Shown here piece after piece: positions 32,241 through 43,394 of a stretch of DNA of 64,000 nt. The stretch lies in the NCBI RefSeq assembly GCF_964019385.1, contig NC_088645.1, positions 38,342,350 to 38,406,349 of the forward strand. The letters run 5' to 3'. Numbering within the stretch: position 1 is the first letter of the stretch; every line of letters begins with the position of its first letter. The stretch comes from Sycon ciliatum. Lineage: Eukaryota; Porifera; Calcarea; Leucosolenida; Sycettidae. Under the pieces are notes generated by a model, which saw only the letters and a program-made list of their open reading frames with translations, was not told the origin of the DNA and did not search any database. A program made the translations under genes and the position numbers.

Positions 32241-32657
32241 ACCGAGGCTGTCAATGGATAATTATACTGGAAGCGGAACTAGTGTAGTACCCTACCCCGC
32301 AAAAGTATTGGAATTTCAAACATTGCCTGTAGAGGTGTAAAGAAATAGCACAATTCCTACAAGCAGGAGCATATTCGATTGTACAACTACGCCTGACCAG
32401 ATACAGTTAATTAAGGAAGCACTTTATACCACACTCTACAAATCGGGCATGGTTGGCGGCGCTACTCTCGTTACAGAATTATTTGGTGCGTGCCGGAGGA
32501 AGAGGAAGGGAGAGACAATATCCATTATATTACAGAGGATGCTTGGAGTACAGAAACAAGTAATTTCATTCACGAGCGCAACAAAGCTCGAGCGGAGCCG
32601 ACTGGAGTACACTACGGCACCAATCTGTCAAACCTATGAGAAAAGCATACAATAAAA
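32241..32657. other. non-coding; possible 3' end of the next BEL element
   Basis: No gene. It follows the BEL integrase end on the minus strand, so it may hold the 3' LTR, but I found no match to the sequence at 39535-39990 to confirm this. Confidence 0.3.
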
Positions 32658-35600
32658 TCAACATATCTGGAAAGTCACTGGCGGCAAGGCACAAGCCACA
32701 ATGCAGAGGACAATGTTACCGGGCTTGATGTTGCGGCTGCGTCGAGACCATTGCTGAAGCACATTCAGCCGAGGCACTATTTCTCGGAGCCATCGCCGCC
32801 ATACCTCGCGTAGGAGCTGTTGAAGGAGCCACCAACGACGCTGTGGGTGCAACTCAGCGACTTCTTCGAGTGGCAGAGTCAGCTCGCACTGTCCATCTAG
32901 GAAGTGCATCGGTGTTAGCGGTGCGGCATCATCCACGTCAATCCGGACAGCGGTCAACGGGTGCGAGTTGAGTAGGCCTTCCGCACTCACCATGGCAGTT
33001 ACAAGTTCCTCATCAGTGAGATTGGCCTGGGACCGAGTTGCCATCATTGCGCACTTTGCTGCCTTGACCACACACTCAAATACGCGTGCGGAGCGAGAGG
33101 TGGATTAAAGCGTCAGTGAACTCCTTGGCTGGCCATACTTGCGGCCACTTCATTAGAACCTAGCGCTTGATCAGCTTCTCTTAGCTCGCGCTCTGCACCG
33201 ACAAAGTTCGTCCCGTTATCTGACACGACCTCAGCTGGCACGCCTCTGCGCTTGCAGAAACGGGTGAATGCTAGCAGAAACGACTTGGTGTCCAGGCCAT
33301 ACGCCATCTAGAAATGACAGGCTCAGGATTGAAAACAAGAGAAGACACAGAGGTACCTCTTGAGCTGGGTCTTGCCGCGTCCTTGTTTTGTCCGGAACGG
33401 ACCGGCATAGTCAACTCCCACTCTTGAAAAACGCCCGGTACGGTGGAGCTGCTCGGAAAAGCGGGAGCGGTGCTATCTGCTGCGAAGCCACAGTGGCCCA
33501 CTTCTTCTTGCAGAGCACGCAGTGTGCACGGTGAGATCGTGTGACAACCTTGCCACGGATGATCCAAAACCGCAGCATCAGGTTTGCCAAGAGGTGGTTT
33601 GGGCCCACACTGTGATCACACTTGCAATCATCGGCGTCGACTACCAGCTGAGTAATCCGATGGTGCTGGGGAAAGATTATCGGATGCCGGGTATGCTCAG
33701 GCAAGTGGCTGGTAGTCTTCAGACGACCTCCAACGCAGAGCACACACGGGTAGTCCTTATCGAGCACTGGATTCAGCCGTAGCAGCGGGTCATTCGCTGC
33801 AAGGGACCTGACGTCAGCAGCCGATACGAAGCGGGATAGCTCTCTGCTTGTGCAATCGCATACCAGTGACATTCGGCACGCTGGAGCTCCTCAGACTTCA
33901 GCTCCACAGAGTCGACTGCTGTACTTGCAGCTTCCGGATCCCCTCTTGTGCTAGCATGATGTCGACGACAGCGGTTGATGAAACGGTAGCACCAGGCCAT
34001 CAATCTTATTAGTCGTTTCCATGACGAGTAGTTGTCGGGGTGGAGACGAAACACCTCTCCTGAAACTTGCTGCACAGCGAACGCCATCACTTGCGCTCGC
34101 TTTACCATTCCGGGCAACTCTTTTGGCATGGTTATCTGACGAGACGGCCACTCATTGTGCTGCTGGACGAGGAACTCGGGGCCGCTCCATCATACTGAAT
34201 CACTGGCTAGCTTGGCTGCTGTCAAGCCTCTGGTGCTCTTGTCGGCTGGGTTCAGCTTTCCAGGAACGTGGTTCCACTGGCTGCCAGCTAAATACTCTTG
34301 TACTTCAGCTATCCGGTTGCCCACGTCGACTTTAAACTTTCTGCAATGTGCTCTCACCCAGTGAAGCACGTTCATCGAGTCGGACCAGTAGGTGGCATCA
34401 GCCTTCGGCAGATCTAGCTCGTCATTCACTGTCTGGGCCAGGCAAACACCAAGCATAGCACCCTTCAGCTCCAGCTTCGGGATCGACATCTTCTTAATGG
34501 GACATGGACGAGTGCTAGTGTCACTCGCACATTGCCATCTGGGTACTCAGCAAGAACGTACACGTTAGCGGTGTAGGCGGCATCTGAAGCATCCCTGAAC
34601 ACGTGCAGCGACAATGTAGCGACAGACGACTCGCGACCCGGACACTTGAAGCAGCGCGGCGCACGGATCAGCGCCAGATCTCCCAGCTCGCTAAACGAGG
34701 ATGTCCATCTCAGCGTGTGCTCAGCATCCAGTGGATCATCCCAGCCCACGCCGAGGATGCACAGCTCCTTGAACATGACACGAGAGCGAATCGTGAAGGG
34801 AGCTAGTTGTCCGCGTGGGTTGAATATAGATGCCATCTTACTCAGCACGGCTCGCTTGGTCAGCTTCTCTGTTGCAGGCGGCTTGAACTCAAAGGCGAAG
34901 GTATCATCCTCTGCCGACCACATCACGCCTAGCATCTTGACTGATGGTAGCACACAGTTATCATGATCATTGATGCTGCTATGAGCTGCTGTGAGCGGTC
35001 AGCTTCCGGTACGTCGTCCATCACCTCCGAGCTATTGCTGAGCCACTTGCGGAGGTGGAAGCTGCCCTGCTCAAGGCTGTCCTGTACTGTCTGCTGTGTG
35101 CGGATGGCTTCCGGTACGGAGACAGCAGAGTGCAGCAGATCATCCACATACATGTCTCGGTCAACGATCTGCAACATGGCTCGGTCATACTTGTTGGCTG
35201 TTTCGCGGCACACCACTTGTAGCGCCTTGCATGCCAGGTACAGAGACGCCTTGATGCCGAACACCAACCTCTCGAACTCGCATACGCGTGAGTCCCACAC
35301 AAAGCGATGCTATCGGCGGTCTTGCTCAGCCTTGCAGGAACATCTCGTTAATGTCCGCCGTGAGCACTACTGGCTCCTTGGGGAACCGCAGGAGCACTTT
35401 CACTAGGTCATTCTGCAGAGCGGGTCCAGCGTACATGCACTCATTGATCGACGTGCCGTCATACTTGGCAGCAGCATCAAAGACGACACGTACCTTCGTG
35501 GTGGCCTTGTCATCTCGTACAATGGCGAAATGCGGCAGGAACCACTGGTCGTCGCCATCTGCCTCAACCTCTGCTGCCGAAACTGCGCGCACATAGCCTT

Positions 35601-36440
35601 TGTCAATGTAGCTACATATGACTTTGTCGTATGCTGCCTTCATTTCTGGACGCTTGTCCAGCGATTTCCCTAGCATACACAGGCGATGGTCTGCCATGGC
35701 GCGATTAGCGGTGACACCAGGCTCGCAGTTGCTGTGGATCCATGGGACTTCCATGGTGACTCGCTGATAATGGAAGCTGATGGATTTCTGAACGATCTCC
35801 TCAGCCAGCTTTTCTGCAGAGGTGATGTAGGTGCCTTCGTGCTTCATACCGACTGCCTCCAGATTCTGGACCAGGCTGTCAATGCTGCATTCGCTGTATA
35901 AAGCATGCACATAGTTGACGGACAACTCGTCATCACTGGGTGCACTGGGCGTTGGGCCCATACACACCCATCCCAGTGGCGTCTTGCGGGCAATTGGTCC
36001 ACCGCTGCTGCTTCTGTACTCCGCGAGTGATGCGTGGGCATCGATGACGTCTAGTCTAATCAGGAGGTCGACCATGGCGCTGGAGATTTTGGGGAAGTCT
36101 ATGAACTTCAGATGCTCATAATTGGATGTGTACCGGCTCCAGTCGACGACCTGCGTCTTCCTGGTCACACGATCATATACGCATGCCTTGAGCGGGTAGG
36201 ACACAGTTCCATCAATGGATTCCATCTGCACCTTGACCAGTTTCCGAGAGCTGGAGGTCTGCTGTGCACCAATCGTGGATGTGTTCAACATGTGAACTTC
36301 ACCTGCCATGTCCAACTCATGGGCTACATCCTACCGTATGAAGCTTGCAGTCGAGCCTGAGTCCAGCATGGCTGTACAGATTGTCGACTTGCCAGTTGGG
36401 CCAATAAACGAGAGAGCTTGGAAGCTCAGGGCCCTACGCT
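32658..36440 (-). pseudogene. BEL/Pao pol, broken (protease to integrase)
   Basis: Minus strand, several frames. Protease core CTAMLDSGSTASFIR at about 36390-36340, then an in-frame stop. 36315-35326: protease tail (RKTPLGWVCMGP) and RT start (VRVVFDAAAKYDGTSINECM, VLTADINEMFLQ, catalytic Asp). 35300-34929: RT palm with DMYVDDLLHS. 34953-34465 and 34489-34190: A17/RNase H (FRDASDAAYTANVYV, YWSDSMNVLHWV). 33872-33411: integrase zinc domain (FWIIRGKVVTR, HCVLCKKKW). 33307-33113: core ([18 protein letters not shown]). 33071-32658: DUF5641. At least five frameshifts or stops, so it is inactive. Confidence 0.8.
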
Positions 36441-36480
36441 ATGCTTTTTTTGCCTTGATGACCTAGACAAAAAAAGCATA
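36440..36480. repeat. short palindrome next to the foldback element
   Basis: TATGCTTTTTTTG at the left and CAAAAAAAGCATA at the right form a 13-bp hairpin with a loop of about 15 bp. It lies between the BEL protease and the foldback element and may be a separate tiny insertion. Confidence 0.7.
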
Positions 36481-37019
36481 GGGATGTTATAAATTCTTTA
36501 AAAAATTCCTTTTTTTAAGACATAACCTGGGATTCGAACCCGCACTATCGCGCCCTGCATGCATCCCCCGGTCTTTAAAAAAATCCTTTTTTTAAGACAT
36601 AACCTGGGATTCGAACCCGCACTATCGCCCTGCATGCATTCCCCCATACACTTCGCATACATACCCATTCTTCCAAGTTGCTTCGCATTATGATCTTGCA
36701 TTTGAAAGCCCTATTTGAATATGCATTGTGGCCAGCCGTCTTTGATGGTACGGTACGGTAGGGATAGGTACGGGACAGGTACGATCGAGGGTAATACGAC
36801 ACCGTCTCCCGTACCTTACCATCAAACACAGCTGGCCACATACAGCTGCCCGCAATTTTCAAATAGGGCTTTCCAACGCAAGATCATAACGTGAAGCAAC
36901 TTGGAAGAATGGGTATGAATGCGAAGTGTATGGGGGAATGCATGTAGGGCGATAGTGCAGGTTCGAATCCCAGGATATGCCTGAAAACAATAGGAGAATT
37001 GAAAAATTTATAACATCCC
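36481..37019. mobile_element. foldback element with B-box-like motifs, in BEL element
   Basis: Ends GGGATGTTATAAAT and ATTTATAACATCCC are inverted and flanked by TA (36479-36480, 37020-37021). Large inner arms (about 36598-36735 and 36850-36970) are inverted copies of each other. Each arm holds GATTCGAACCCGC or GGTTCGAATCC, which match the tRNA B box. The left arm has a local duplication of about 77 bp (36512-36590). No ORF of note. It separates BEL gag from its protease. Confidence 0.7.
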
Positions 37020-37385
37020 TACTCGGTAACACTGCCCTGTTATCACCTCTATTCTCACCTATATCCGTTAACTCTCCCAAAACAACTCAATACCATTGTC
37101 CCAATGCCACGTCTTCACTTCGCACATATGCACTAACTTCCACACTAGCATCAAATATCTAGGCCTGCTCGTAGAGAATTCGATAGTGAATGCTGCTGTC
37201 TGATGATCGCTCCGATGCGTGAAACTTTAAGTTACAGCTAACACAGCCTTTCGCCTCTGTTGTGTGTGTAACGTCCCTATGATTATTCCCGTCAGATACG
37301 GGATAGCGCCAGGCGTGACACAAACAAACACACAAACAAACAAATACCAAATTAAAGCTGTGTGGACCCTCGCTAGCGCCAGACG
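37020..37385. other. non-coding insert remainder
   Basis: A spacer between the foldback element and the BEL zinc-knuckle frame, with CAAA-repeat sequence (37318-37345). An inverted GTTACT/AGTAAC pair lies just after it at 37384-37399. No gene. Confidence 0.3.
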
Positions 37386-37709
37386 TTACTGAAGTAACGT
37401 CTTCTGCATAGCTATGGGAATAATCTTCACTGGCACGGTAGCGAAAGCGGTAGTCTGCGGCACGCTGACACTAGCATGGTGAGAACTTTCCTGCCGAGGT
37501 GCCGGAGCTGCTGACCGCATCGTAGCGGGATTCTGCGCTGCAGCTTGTTGTGGCTGCACTGACTTGCTGTAGTGCCGAAGTGAGTGGTGCCTCTCTCCAC
37601 AGTGGGAACGTTCCAGCTTCTGGCACTCACGCGCCCAGTGTCCATGCTCCAAACAACAGCTACACAGCTTGGCATGCTTGACCAGGTCCCAGCGGCGCTT
37701 GGTTGTCAG

Positions 37710-38135
37710 TAGGGGTCAAACGGGTGTACCTTTAACTAACGAACGGGTAATTTTCTTACCGGGCGGGTAAACGGGTACCCTTTAGCAGCCATGTTTAATT
37801 TTTGCGCGTTTTTTACATAAATAATGATTTTAATTTACATTTGTATCTGGTCTCCGGATGCATTTTGATATCACATTGTGATTCGCGAATTTATTTGTGT
37901 CTGATAGTTGCAGAGGCAGACCTACTAGGTGCGAAAATGCAACAACAATGCATGCAGACATCCAGGCCGGCAGGGTGGAGTTGTAAATAATTGATTCCCG
38001 CCGGGAATGCGCGATCCCAGCGGTGTTGTTCAGTACTGACTGGATCATCGAAATCCAAACGGGTACCCTTTTACTAACGGTACCAGAGATTAACGGGCGG
38101 GTACCCGGGTACCCGGAACACCCCTTTGACCCCTA
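37710..38135. mobile_element. hAT-type MITE with 8-bp target duplication
   Basis: Terminal inverted repeats TAGGGGTCAAA and TTTGACCCCTA, flanked by the 8-bp direct repeat GTTGTCAG (37702-37709 and 38136-38143). The 8-bp duplication and TAGGG-type ends are the hAT signature. Subterminal sequence is rich in ACGGGTA(C)CC motifs on both sides. 426 bp, with no transposase. It lies inside BEL gag. Confidence 0.85.
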
Positions 38136-39504
38136 GTTGTCAGCGCCCTGAATTCCGGACACTCTGCTGTGGCATGGCTCTTGCTGAACTTGGCACACTG
38201 CTGAGTACTGAGCTCCACAGCATACACAGCAGATGACCTAGGCTTTGGCGGGACCGCAGGAGGTGTCTTCTTCAACTTCTCTGTGCCGACTGTCGCCAAG
38301 ATGTCATCGGCTCGCGTTCTGGACCCGTTTTACCAGCCAGAACGACAATGTGCTTGCGTTGCATTTGCTGTCTGGATGTGGTTCGTAAACTTGTATAACT
38401 ACACTTCTGGGTAGCTCCCTACCAGGGGTCTCTCCATCCAAGTCCAGGTTCATGAGCACATTTCTGAGCTTGACAGCAAATTTCCGCAGGGCTTCTGAAT
38501 CACGGTCTGCGATTCTGGGATGGTTCAGGATTGCCTTCTCCTGTAGTGCCAGGATGCGGTCTTCTCCCCCATGCCACTGGTCAAGTTCTGCCCAAGCAGC
38601 AGCGTATGCGCCTGGCCCGTCAAACATCTGGGCCACAATGTCCTCAGCCGAGCTTCCTTGGAGCGCTTCCTTTCGCCTAGCCAGCTTATAATCGTCGGAT
38701 ACGTAGCGATCCTCATCCACCAGCCGCTTGAACGATTGACTCCACCGCACAAACTGTTGTGCATTTCCGCTAAACTTGGGCAGCTCCAGCGGCTTCAAGT
38801 GGTGTAAAGCACTGACCCCATGCGGGCGTTGCATACTGACAAGCTAATCATGCACATGGGCTCCACAGCAGGTTCCGGATGAGGAGACCACTCAGAAAGT
38901 CTACTCATTGGAGCACTTTAGCCAACTAATGTTGCTCTGCTTCTCAGACTCCGTTGCGTGTACGTGGTGCTGGGATCGGTGGCACAGACCGCATGTGCGG
39001 TGGTGTTAACGGTGGCACAGGGGTTACCTGTTCTGCGACTGCTGATTGTTGGCCTGATGCCACTTGGCCAGAAACAGACTCAACAGGCGAATCCAAAATC
39101 CCCTCAGCAGCAGCCTTTCTCCAACACTCTCCTTACCAAACTTCGCCTCCCACTCGTCCAACTCATTCAGCAGTTGTTCACTCTCTTGGGATTCCAACAT
39201 GCTGCGCATAATTTCTAAAACCAAATTCAGCTCTGACCGTACAAATTCCAATTCACGGACGTCAGGCTGCAAATATCGGCGAGACGGCGACGAGCAAGCA
39301 ATCAGTGTTCGCAAGCGGTTACTTATCCGCGTGCGGCGTCTACGAAGGTTTGTTCTGCGACAAATCAATTCTTTCCAGCGGTCCTCAAGTTCCTCAACAA
39401 GAGTTTCACCCACGCACGTACCATAATAGCGTGGCGTAAAACTACTAGTCACAAACTCTGGTGGTGGCGGAAACGCCATTACCATCGCTGGCACTACCAG
39501 CAGA

Positions 39505-39535
39505 AACCTGTCGGATCCGGCTCGAAGGACCAAAT
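39505..39535 (-). promoter_or_regulatory. BEL primer-binding-site-like sequence
   Basis: Just upstream of gag, the minus strand reads CA then TTTGGTCCTTCGAGCCGGAT, the form seen after the 5' LTR in BEL/Pao elements. It would put the 5' LTR at about 39536 and beyond. Confidence 0.5.
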
Positions 39536-40120
39536 GTTTCACCGGTTCCCTCGCAAACGCACACTGACATTAGACACAACCATTGGAGGTATCGATCTAT
39601 TTAGAAGACTGTATTACCAAACATGTTCTCAAAACACCATTGAAGAATCTAACTAAAAAAAAAAACAAAAAAACGGAGAGCTGGGGACGCACGTACCCGG
39701 CCCCGTACCGGACACACAGCCAAGGAGGACGACACCTATCGTCCCCACGCTTGATTGGCAAAGAAAACAGCAAGCAAAGAAAATCGGCCAGCGGGCGCAG
39801 TTCAAACATCTTGAGCGACATGCGCAAAGCAAAAGATGTGACAGAAAATAATGCATGATGTCATCTGTACTCACGCGGACATGCAAAAAAGGTCAAATCT
39901 ACACAAAAGCGAGTGCCGCAAGACACAGCACAAATGAATATTAATTCAAACAGCGAAGAACTAGAAAGGCAGATTTTCTAATTATCGAAGAACAAGAATG
40001 TATCGTAGAGTCCCAGCGCAACTGCCGGAGGATGCTGGCACCCACCAGACGAGTGGTGGCTGCCCCTGCCAGAGAGATAGAATGAAAACTGAAGTAGAGG
40101 AGCCACGTTACAAATAGTGA
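39536..40120. other. possible BEL 5' LTR and spacer, non-coding
   Basis: A candidate LTR on the minus strand ending TGAAACA at 39536. The far boundary is not identifiable and no second copy was found. Poly-A at 39655-39672. Confidence 0.3.
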
Positions 40121-40345
40121 AATGCACAAGGTAAGAGGAAAATTGTTCTTTACGTCGTATATTCTACCTATATTTGATTACTGTGACACAGCGTGGTGCG
40201 GTCTGTCTCAGGCCCTTGTTCAAACTCTGGAAATACACCAGCGTCTGCTTCTAAAAATCCTGTTTCGCAAAAATCAAACATTCTCCTCCCAACGTCTCTA
40301 CAGTTCAGCTTCAGGAGTTCAAGCTTCAGCTTCTTCGTCCTAAAT
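40121..40345 (+). pseudogene. LINE RT C-terminal fragment
   Basis: A short frame containing SYILPIFDYCDTAWCGLSQA, then LVQTLEIHQRLLLKILF, the conserved end of LINE RT. No other part of the element is visible. Confidence 0.6.
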
Positions 40346-41941
40346 AATCTCACCATTTTCGTCATGCCTCCCCTTGCAGTACTCTCTTTGTTTCTCTCCT
40401 TATTATTCAGTTCGCCGTGGTTGGCTACCACCCGACTTCTCATATGTATTGGCAGTCTTCTGACGAGCCAGGAGATGTTGAATTAATAATAAGAATAATC
40501 GAGCAGTGTCCAATTACGACATACTGAGTAATATACATGTTAAACGAAGACAAACACTAACAAATGTAGAACGTTCCAACACTAAGCCAAGTGTGAAGAC
40601 GTACTGGAAAGGACCGACTTACAATGACAATAGATGTGATAACAACAGCGGATTTTAGACAACGTGGAAAACCGCGTAATTAAACCAGAACTTTTAGACT
40701 AGAGAAGCTAAAGTGAGAAGCTCCATGAAGAATAATACTGGAGGAGACGCAGCTGAAGGGACAATGAGCGTCACCAGGCCATGAGATGGGTACTGTGATG
40801 TCACGTAGAGGAGAGATAGACATGGGAGGGGACAACAAAGAAAGAAGCCCAGAATGGTACTTCATTTATCAAAAGCCATTTGTCCACGCATGCTACTTGT
40901 CGGGAGTTGTACTGTAATGACGTTTTCTCAGTACTGTCACGTGGTAGAGGTCCATTGCATTCCGCTGTGTTAGAAGCGTTGTACAAACTTTAGTTTTAAC
41001 CTGAGCTTTGTTTCCAGAAAGAAAATGTGTTTGTCTGTACAATTGTTCGATGCTATTCCTCGTCGATGTGTGAATAATGCTACATAATTTCTTCACTACG
41101 CTGTTGGAGTTATATCATATCTCCTTCTGAGAACTCAACCTTGTCGCGAGAGTTATATCTCAGGACATTTTCGCTATTATGTTGTAGTATTTTCATTTCA
41201 GCCATTCCCTGTATAATCCTGGAGAGAAAGGGAAGAAAAACGATTCATACCTCATGTGAAATGTCTTCTGAACTGGATGCGTTAATTGCGAAAATGTACG
41301 CGAACTTGGCTTTGTTTTAGAAAAAATGAGAAAAAGGTCACATCAAGTTAATTACCTCCTAAGCGTCATCGAAATTGTCGCAGTTTGACTTTGAAATAAA
41401 ACGGGGTATGTAATCACCAGCAGTTGTACCACAGTTAATGAATCGGACATAGACGATAGTCATTAGAATAGGGTGACAGCAAAGTTCTATCTTCTGTTGT
41501 TGGAAACTGAAAATGTTGAACTAGATGCAATGTCTTCGCTGATGTTCCTGCGATAGTACTTTCGACTCGCTAAGATAAGTCAGGCATTGCAATCTGCATA
41601 TTTATCGTGCTTACTAGTATAGTGATTCACTCAAAACAGTAACAACTGACAAGTCACTAGTCAAACTACGACAATTTCGATGATGCGGAGGAAGGATATG
41701 TTTCGCGTCGGAATGTTACTGGAAAAGGCACGCATGTTGGAGGGAAAAAACAAAAATGGAAGAAAAACAAAACCCTGTTCTATGTGTATTGAGCCATGTT
41801 GTACACAGAATAGCTGCACTAATGAACTACACTGTATCTCTTATCCAAAACGACAAAAAGTCTCCACAGTACAGCTGGCAGACTGGGCTGGAGCGATGGG
41901 GCAACAGGCTTCATGGATGGCTCATTCTGTACTTTGACATG
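40346..41941. other. AT-rich non-coding stretch left of the Polinton
   Basis: No gene recognised. Two overlapping short frames at 41680-41941 (one with PVLCVLSHVVHRIAALMNYT) run up to the Polinton target site but have no known domain and do not continue beyond 59121. Confidence 0.35.
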
Positions 41942-41947
41942 ATTCCT
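41942..41947. repeat. Polinton target-site duplication, left
   Basis: ATTCCT directly before the element; the same six bases follow the right end at 59116-59121. Confidence 0.9.
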
Positions 41948-42199
41948 AGTAGGAATGGACGAGCGGGTTCTGGGCCAGGGGGCGCCCGGGTCCCAAAAAA
42001 TGGGGTATTATTGAAAAATGGGGTACTAATAGTACCCCATTTTTGCGGTGAAAATTATTTTTGGCCCGGTTTTTTTGCGGATAAAAATATGTGCCAGGGG
42101 GTGCCCCTACCTCAAAAAAAAAAAAGGGGGTATTATTGAAAATATGTATTGGGGTGTTATGCTCTACCCTAAACAATAAGGTAATATGGTGTCATGATT
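41948..42199 (+). repeat. Polinton left terminal inverted repeat
   Basis: 252 bp, the complement of 58866-59115. It contains inner palindromes (GGGGTACTAATAGTACCCC) and a poly-A run of 12 (10 in the right copy). It ends in GTGTCATGATT. Confidence 0.95.
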
Positions 42200-42268
42200 A
42201 TGTAAGTATAAAAGGTGTGTTCTTGAATGATGATCCAGTCAGTTTCAAGTTGTTGTGGTGCAGTGAAA

Positions 42269-43039
42269 ATGGATTCTGAATTTGAGATCCTGTATGCTTA
42301 TGTTCGTTCAAAGAAGCAATGTGCGCTGGAGGAAAAGAAGAAGAAGAAGAAGAAGGAGATAGAGGAAAGTGAAGAAGTGTGTTATCATCGTGAAGAACAA
42401 GTTGAGCATGCTGGTCATAGAGTTTGTTCTCAGTGTGGATTGGTAATGGCTGACATTTACATGCCCGAGGTAAAGTGGAGAGAGCGTTGTACTAGCATAA
42501 AGACCTACACGGATTCCGATCGCATTCAAGGTGTGAATCGTCATCTTGTACATTTTCTCAACAAGATCGACTTCACTTTACCGCATGCACAGTTTCACCC
42601 TGTTCAAGAGGCACTGCAAGCAATGAAGAAGTCCAGCAGCTATAAAAGCATGAACTATGCAATAGCATTATCGTGTATACTTCATGAGGATCATGATGCA
42701 GTGCGCACACTGCGTTCTTCTTTACCGCGCAGTAATGTATCATGGTTGAGAAGCAGCCGCATTACACAACCTCTTCCATCATGTTTTCCACTGATGTTTC
42801 TTCTACATCTCATGGAACACATCAAGGGTCCTCTGTCCGCTAGACAGCTGAACACTCTGAAAGTTAATTTGTCCTTGATGTCACCTGCAGACCTGTCCAT
42901 GATGCATCTTCTAATAGATGCCTATTGTTGGCATGACTACAGTCTGGATTATTTAGTAGATCACGTGACCTCTCTCCCACCTGATCTTGCCAACATACTC
43001 TATCAATTTACCAAGACTGCAGTACGTCATCGATGTTAG
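42269..43039 (+). CDS. TFIIB-like zinc-ribbon protein of the Polinton
   Basis: 256 residues from the ATG at 42269; an upstream ATG at 42227 is in frame but has less protein-like sequence. A Lys/Glu-rich run (residues 21-36) is followed by a zinc ribbon: C38-x-H40 and C53-x2-C56 in GHRVCSQCGLVMAD, then KWRERCTSIKTYTDSDRIQG. This follows the TFIIB order: ribbon, CGLV, (E/K)WR, and a (D)xxR(V/I)G linker. The remaining 190 residues are helical and could be a diverged cyclin-like core. The likely role is promoter recognition for the element's own genes; that is inference. A TFIIB-like gene is not part of the standard Polinton set as I know it. Confidence 0.6.
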   Translation: MDSEFEILYAYVRSKKQCALEEKKKKKKKEIEESEEVCYHREEQVEHAGHRVCSQCGLVMADIYMPEVKWRERCTSIKTYTDSDRIQGVNRHLVHFLNKIDFTLPHAQFHPVQEALQAMKKSSSYKSMNYAIALSCILHEDHDAVRTLRSSLPRSNVSWLRSSRITQPLPSCFPLMFLLHLMEHIKGPLSARQLNTLKVNLSLMSPADLSMMHLLIDAYCWHDYSLDYLVDHVTSLPPDLANILYQFTKTAVRHRC

Positions 43040-43394
43040 CAATGCGTTGGAGATTTACACTCTCGGGAACCTGTTCTGAGACATGGTCGAGACACGTTCA
43101 GTCATGACCGAGACATGTTCCGACAGGTCAAGTGCAAGTCGTGCTGTGATTGGTTAAATCTTATCATCTGCTCACCGTGTCCTCTGATTGGTTGATTCTT
43201 GAACAATTTCACCGTGTTCTCCAAGGTCGTCACCTCCCATAGGATGTTATTTCAAACTCGGCGGCGGTCAAAAGGGTATATATGTGCAAGCACAGTCCTC
43301 CATTCACTCACAACTGCCTTTGTTGTTTCGTTGCTCAAGCCTTCTCTCTCTCTCTCTCCCTCTGGATCTCTCTGGATCTCTCGTGACTGATATC
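43040..43394 (+). promoter_or_regulatory. promoter region with TATA box at 43276-43283
   Basis: Between the zinc-ribbon gene and the next ORF. The start is rich in CGAGACATG-type repeats (43077-43125). GGTATATATG at 43275-43284 is a good TATA box, placing transcription start near 43305. The CT run at 43348-43360 lies in the presumed 5' UTR. Confidence 0.6.

Larger units (their letters stand above)
37386..39542 (-). pseudogene. BEL/Pao gag, interrupted by a hAT MITE
   Basis: Minus strand. 39542-39024: N-terminal coiled coil (MAFPPPPEFVTSS, ETLVEELEDRWKELICRR, LESQESEQLLNELDEWEAKF). After a Pro-rich stretch and frameshift, 38834-38304 holds the DUF1759 gag domain (LKPLELPKFSGNAQQFVRW, RRKEALQGSSAEDIV). 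38299-38144 is the pre-knuckle region (CAKFSKSHATAECPEFRALT). The MITE at 37710-38135 then interrupts, and the frame resumes with a zinc knuckle (CSCCLEHGHWARECQKL) at 37690-37600. Several frameshifts. Belongs with the pol at 32658-36440. Confidence 0.75.

Noticed and set aside
41680-42139. Host exon disrupted by the Polinton
   Set aside because: The frames up to the target site have no known domain and do not continue sensibly after the right target duplication at 59121.
43284-43394. Longer start for the unknown Polinton gene
   Set aside because: The ATG lies within the TATA box and the added residues (Ser/Leu from a CT run) are not protein-like.
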